Positions 61,184-64,000 of a stretch of 64,000 nucleotides of DNA are shown piece by piece; positions within the stretch are counted from its first letter, which is position 1; every line of letters begins with the position of its first letter. The notes beneath the pieces are model-generated. The model did not search any database. It worked only from the letters and a program-made list of their open reading frames with translations, and was not told the DNA's origin. This DNA comes from Tetradesmus obliquus (Eukaryota > Chlorophyta > Chlorophyceae > Sphaeropleales > Scenedesmaceae), in NCBI GenBank assembly GCA_030272155.1, contig CP126194.1:6563501-6627500 (forward strand). Direction: 5' to 3'. Made by a program: the position numbers and the translations under genes.

Positions 61184-61351
61184 CGCTGGTTTTGTGCAGT
61201 GGTTCCTGCGGTGTCCACGCTGATTCTGGCGCGTGTGGTGTGGAGCGTGTGGAGGCTGCACCGCATTGGCGATGCCACGCCTTCCATCTGGCTGCAGCTG
61301 CTGACACTCACACCTGGGCTGCAGCTGCCAGCATCCAAGAGCAGCAGCTGA
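57708..61351 (+). CDS. multi-pass membrane protein of unknown function
   Basis: Exons 57708-57788, 58001-58479, 58715-58893, 59140-59235, 59371-59402, 59471-59637, 60231-60369, 60633-60846 and 61200-61351 keep phase throughout (about 512 aa). The N-terminus (MAHLAARLQPGFSLQQQRR) looks like an organelle transit peptide. A soluble Ser/Gly/Tyr-rich region of ~130 residues follows ([24 protein letters not shown]). Then come several hydrophobic segments: APWVVLALIPTVLWCITW, GGMVTLANTSMSGM, LMYATCLLLMMPLGAG, GVCTLLLALLLSVAVAAG, FGFQVGGLCAAAGLL and VVPAVSTLILARVVWSVW. I do not recognise the family. The joins around the short exon 5 (59371-59402) are the least certain part. The 5' exons could instead be a separate gene, but the phase-2 join at 58479/58715 fits one gene. 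Confidence 0.6.
59937..60275 (+). repeat. three copies of an exon start in the membrane-protein gene
   Basis: The exon start at 60231 (coding FSDNTYLALKLAG, acceptor gtgcag) has earlier copies at about 59937 (FSDNTYLAFTLAV) and 60055 (FMDNTYLALKLAA), each after an acceptor-like gcag. The spacings are about 118 and 176 bases. Confidence 0.92.
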
Positions 61352-64000
61352 TGGGGCGCTGCAGAGATACAATAGGCTGCAGGAAACAAGCTGCTACCTG
61401 CAGGAAAGTGCGGCGGCGCAAAGTACAGCTTGCGCTGCTGCAGCAATGGGCTGCAGGTGTGGTCCGACTTTATGCTGGCTGGTGCAGAGAGGAACAGCTC
61501 GCATGAAAGCTGGTTGGCAGAGCTGCGGGTGAAGCGCATATGCGCATGCATGCTAGTATGAGGGGGGTGCAGCTGCGGTGAAATTGCTGTTGTTTCTCAC
61601 TTCAGCTGGCACGTTGTGGTGCACGGCATTGGAGATGTTGCACTTTGTAAGTACGAGTGTTGCGTGACAAACCAAAACAACCAAGGTTTGGCGTGCGGTT
61701 GGGCGGAGGGAAAGCAGCCAGTACTGTTCAGTGTAGCGCTGACAACGCTTTGGGCTCTTGTGAGCAGCGGCCACACACATGTCCTCGGCTGTCGTGACGC
61801 CGGGACTGGCAGCCGAATTGACTTTTGACTGGTTGACTGACTGTTTGGATGTGTGGCATACAACTGGCGCTGTATCTGGGAGCAGGCTGTGTGCAGTTCA
61901 ACTTGTTGTCACCAGGGCTAATAGCCAGGTGCTAGGCGAATATGTGCATGAGCTAGCGGAGCGTGAGCAGCTGTTGTGGAATAGTATGTGCCGCTTGGCG
62001 CTGGCTTCTTCAGCATAGTAGCATGCGTCAAACATGTGCTGCAGTCTTTGTGTGCTTGCAAGCTTCGGGCGTGCATGTAACTTGGGTTACGTGCATGAAT
62101 TGCATGCATTGTACCATGTGCCACACAGGGCGCTGTGCTCTTGTTTTTTCTTGACAGTGTTCCTCATATGCATGCTGCATGTCACATGCAGTGCATGCTA
62201 GTGGAGTGGTTGCTGCTGTTGGGTGTTTTGGAAGCAGGCACGAACAATGCAAATGCATATCATTGGCACTGATGTTGCGGAACAGTGCATTGCCAGATTG
62301 CCAACCGCCTGCTGGAGTCTGCCGCTGTGAACCATCAGCACAAAATAGGGTGGTGCTTTGAATGGGCGATTGCCACGCGACTCCGTTAACCGCGGCGCCA
62401 GGCTATGGCCTGATTGGTAACAAACATCACCACCTTCACCACCACGTGATCCAACAAGCCATAGTCCTCCTTGCAACACAACAACAAAAACATACATAGC
62501 CACTGCGCCTGCTTGCCAGTGCATGTGTAGCATGTAACACAGCTGGAACATTATGCAGCGCAGTTGTAAGCATATATATGTTGGTGCATCACAGCACCCT
62601 TAGGCATTGCCACACACCGCAGATCGGCGTCGTAACTGGGTAACCAGCAAATCTCACCAGGTTGCCATAATAGGGCCACAGGCCCACCCACTAACTAGCC
62701 AGACAAGGCTCATGGGGCCCACAAAACACCGAGATAGTAGCTCTGAAATTGAGCAAAGTCTAATTCAAATCAAGCACAAGCAGCACACACTGTGCTCAGC
62801 GGCATCCACTGCAACCATCATCAGCACCAGCACTGTGCTAAGCGGCATCCTGTAGCAAAAGCAGAGTCCTAGGGGGGCAACAGGCCCACTCACAATTAAA
62901 GCCAAAAAGGGCTCATTAAGGCCAGCAAATCCGTGACAAACTGTCAACATCAGCAAACTGAAAGCAAGCAAAGTCTGACTCAAATCAGCGCAAACAGCAC
63001 AAATTGTGCTAAGCGGCATCCACTGTGACCATCATCAGCACCAGCACTGTGCTAAGCGGCATCCTGTAGCAACAGCAGAGTCCTAGGGGGGCAACAGGCC
63101 CACTCACAGTTAACGCCAAAAGGGGCTCATCTAGGCCAGCAACCGTGACAAACCATCAACCTCAACTGGCTGAAATGGAGCAAAGTCTAAGATCAAGCGC
63201 AAGCAGCACAAATTGTGCTCAGCGGCATCCACTGCAACCATCATAGCACCGTGCTGCAGCACAGTGTGCTAAGCGTCATCCTGTACCAACAGCAGAGTTC
63301 TGAAGGGATAGCACCATCAATTGACACATCGTTTGACACATCATCCTGTAATCGGCCATCCGCCATATCCGCCCTGAGCCATGCCAGCAGTTTACTACAT
63401 ACACCATGATTCATGCTTCATGCACGTGCATCATGGTTCATGAAGACATGCACATGCATGCATGCCACGGGTACAGCAAATGCAAAGTCTACACATCGAG
63501 CTCCAGCCAGAAGCAATTTAAATCATTGAACCAGCGCTCAGAGTGCAGGCTCAAAGCATCGACAAGCAAACTCAAGCCTGGATCCGCATTCAAGGGTTCA
63601 ACACAGCGTATGAACATCAACAGTTGTTATGTTGCTGTACACTTGCAAAGGCTGGAAGCCGTGCCTTGCAAAGACAAACCCACTCTGAAGTCCAGCTGTA
63701 GGTCGAATCAACAATTGAATGCAAGTTCGGCAGCCCAAGTCATCAAATGCATCTCGAACAGCAATTCAACACGCCCGCGAGCGCAATTCATCACCGCAGG
63801 GTGATAGGGCGCTAACAACAGAAGACTTCCTGCCACGGGCATGCACATGTGTGCCAGCGGCCGGCCATACGTGCAGAGCTGCAGCCACATAGCAGCGCTG
63901 AAAAAGCGGCCACACAACACACTGCTTTCAGTACTGCACAGTGCGGCAGAACAGTGCACCAGTTTCTGCTGATCAGCAACTCCAATTGCAAGTATGAGTT
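61352..64000. other. no recognisable gene; satellite at 62.6-63.3 kb
   Basis: After the membrane-protein stop I see no ORF with protein character. The main structure is the tandem repeat at about 62640-63300. The last 700 bases contain tgcatgca-type palindromic words near 63400-63470 but no gene. Confidence 0.45.
62640..63300 (+). repeat. ~214 bp tandem satellite, about three copies
   Basis: The marker gctaagcggcatcctgtagc occurs at about 62836 and 63050, with a variant (gctaagcgtcatcctgtacc) at about 63268, spacing roughly 214-218 bases. Units also share gggggcaacaggcccactcaca, ggggctcat, gccagcaa, gtgacaaac, agcaaagtct and agcggcatccactg. Within a unit, agcggcatcc occurs twice, suggesting an older internal duplication. 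Confidence 0.88.

Noticed and set aside
1-64000. tRNA, rRNA or snRNA genes
   Set aside because: I looked for tRNA-like B-box words and conserved rRNA blocks while reading and saw none that fold convincingly. A tRNA or covariance-model scan was not possible.

Overview
The window is nuclear DNA of a green alga, most likely a chlorophycean (Sphaeropleales/Chlamydomonadales type). Reasons: every confident gene is split by GT-AG introns of about 60-840 bp; coding and intronic DNA is full of CAG/CTG triplet runs; and the gene set is plastid-bearing and eukaryotic (early light-induced proteins, a triose-phosphate-translocator-family transporter, a LYR-motif protein, an RR-type tandem CCCH protein, eukaryotic-style N-acetylglutamate synthase). 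Species assignment is inference. All gene models were spliced by eye, keeping reading phase across each intron.

Layout: (1) 0.8-3.0 kb, SAC3/GANP-like protein (+). (2) 3.8-5.1 kb, secreted protein of unknown function (+). (3) 6.4-10.3 kb, N-acetylglutamate synthase (+). (4) 12.2-15.1 kb, HslV protease subunit (-). (5) 15.6-16.8 kb, LYR-motif protein (+), followed after 55 bp by (6) a TPT/SLC35-family transporter (+, 16.8-18.8 kb). (7) 19.1-21.3 kb, low-complexity protein (+). (8) 21.8-30.4 kb, three tandem ELIP genes (+). (9) 31.3-39.3 kb, a large histone-deacetylase-family protein (-) with an altered active site. (10) 41.0-44.9 kb, secreted cysteine-rich protein (+). (11) 47.8-50.3 kb, tandem CCCH zinc-finger protein (+). 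(12) 50.3-55.8 kb, a long stretch with no recognisable gene. (13) 55.8-57.2 kb, SET-domain protein (-), divergent from (14) 57.7-61.4 kb, a multi-pass membrane protein (+). (15) 61.4-64 kb, no gene but a ~214-bp tandem satellite.

The genes are monocistronic and functionally unrelated apart from the ELIP cluster. The most unusual property runs across genes: many introns contain tandem, slightly degenerate copies of the edge of a neighbouring exon, with the splice donor or acceptor included. The spacing is often about 110-115 bp, with some arrays near 134 bp or 220-245 bp. This occurs in NAGS, HslV, ELIP-B, ELIP-C, the HDAC (at four places), the membrane protein and the TPT transporter, with weaker traces in LYR and SAC3. 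It looks like a recurrent intron-lengthening process in this genome that also lays down arrays of decoy or alternative splice sites.
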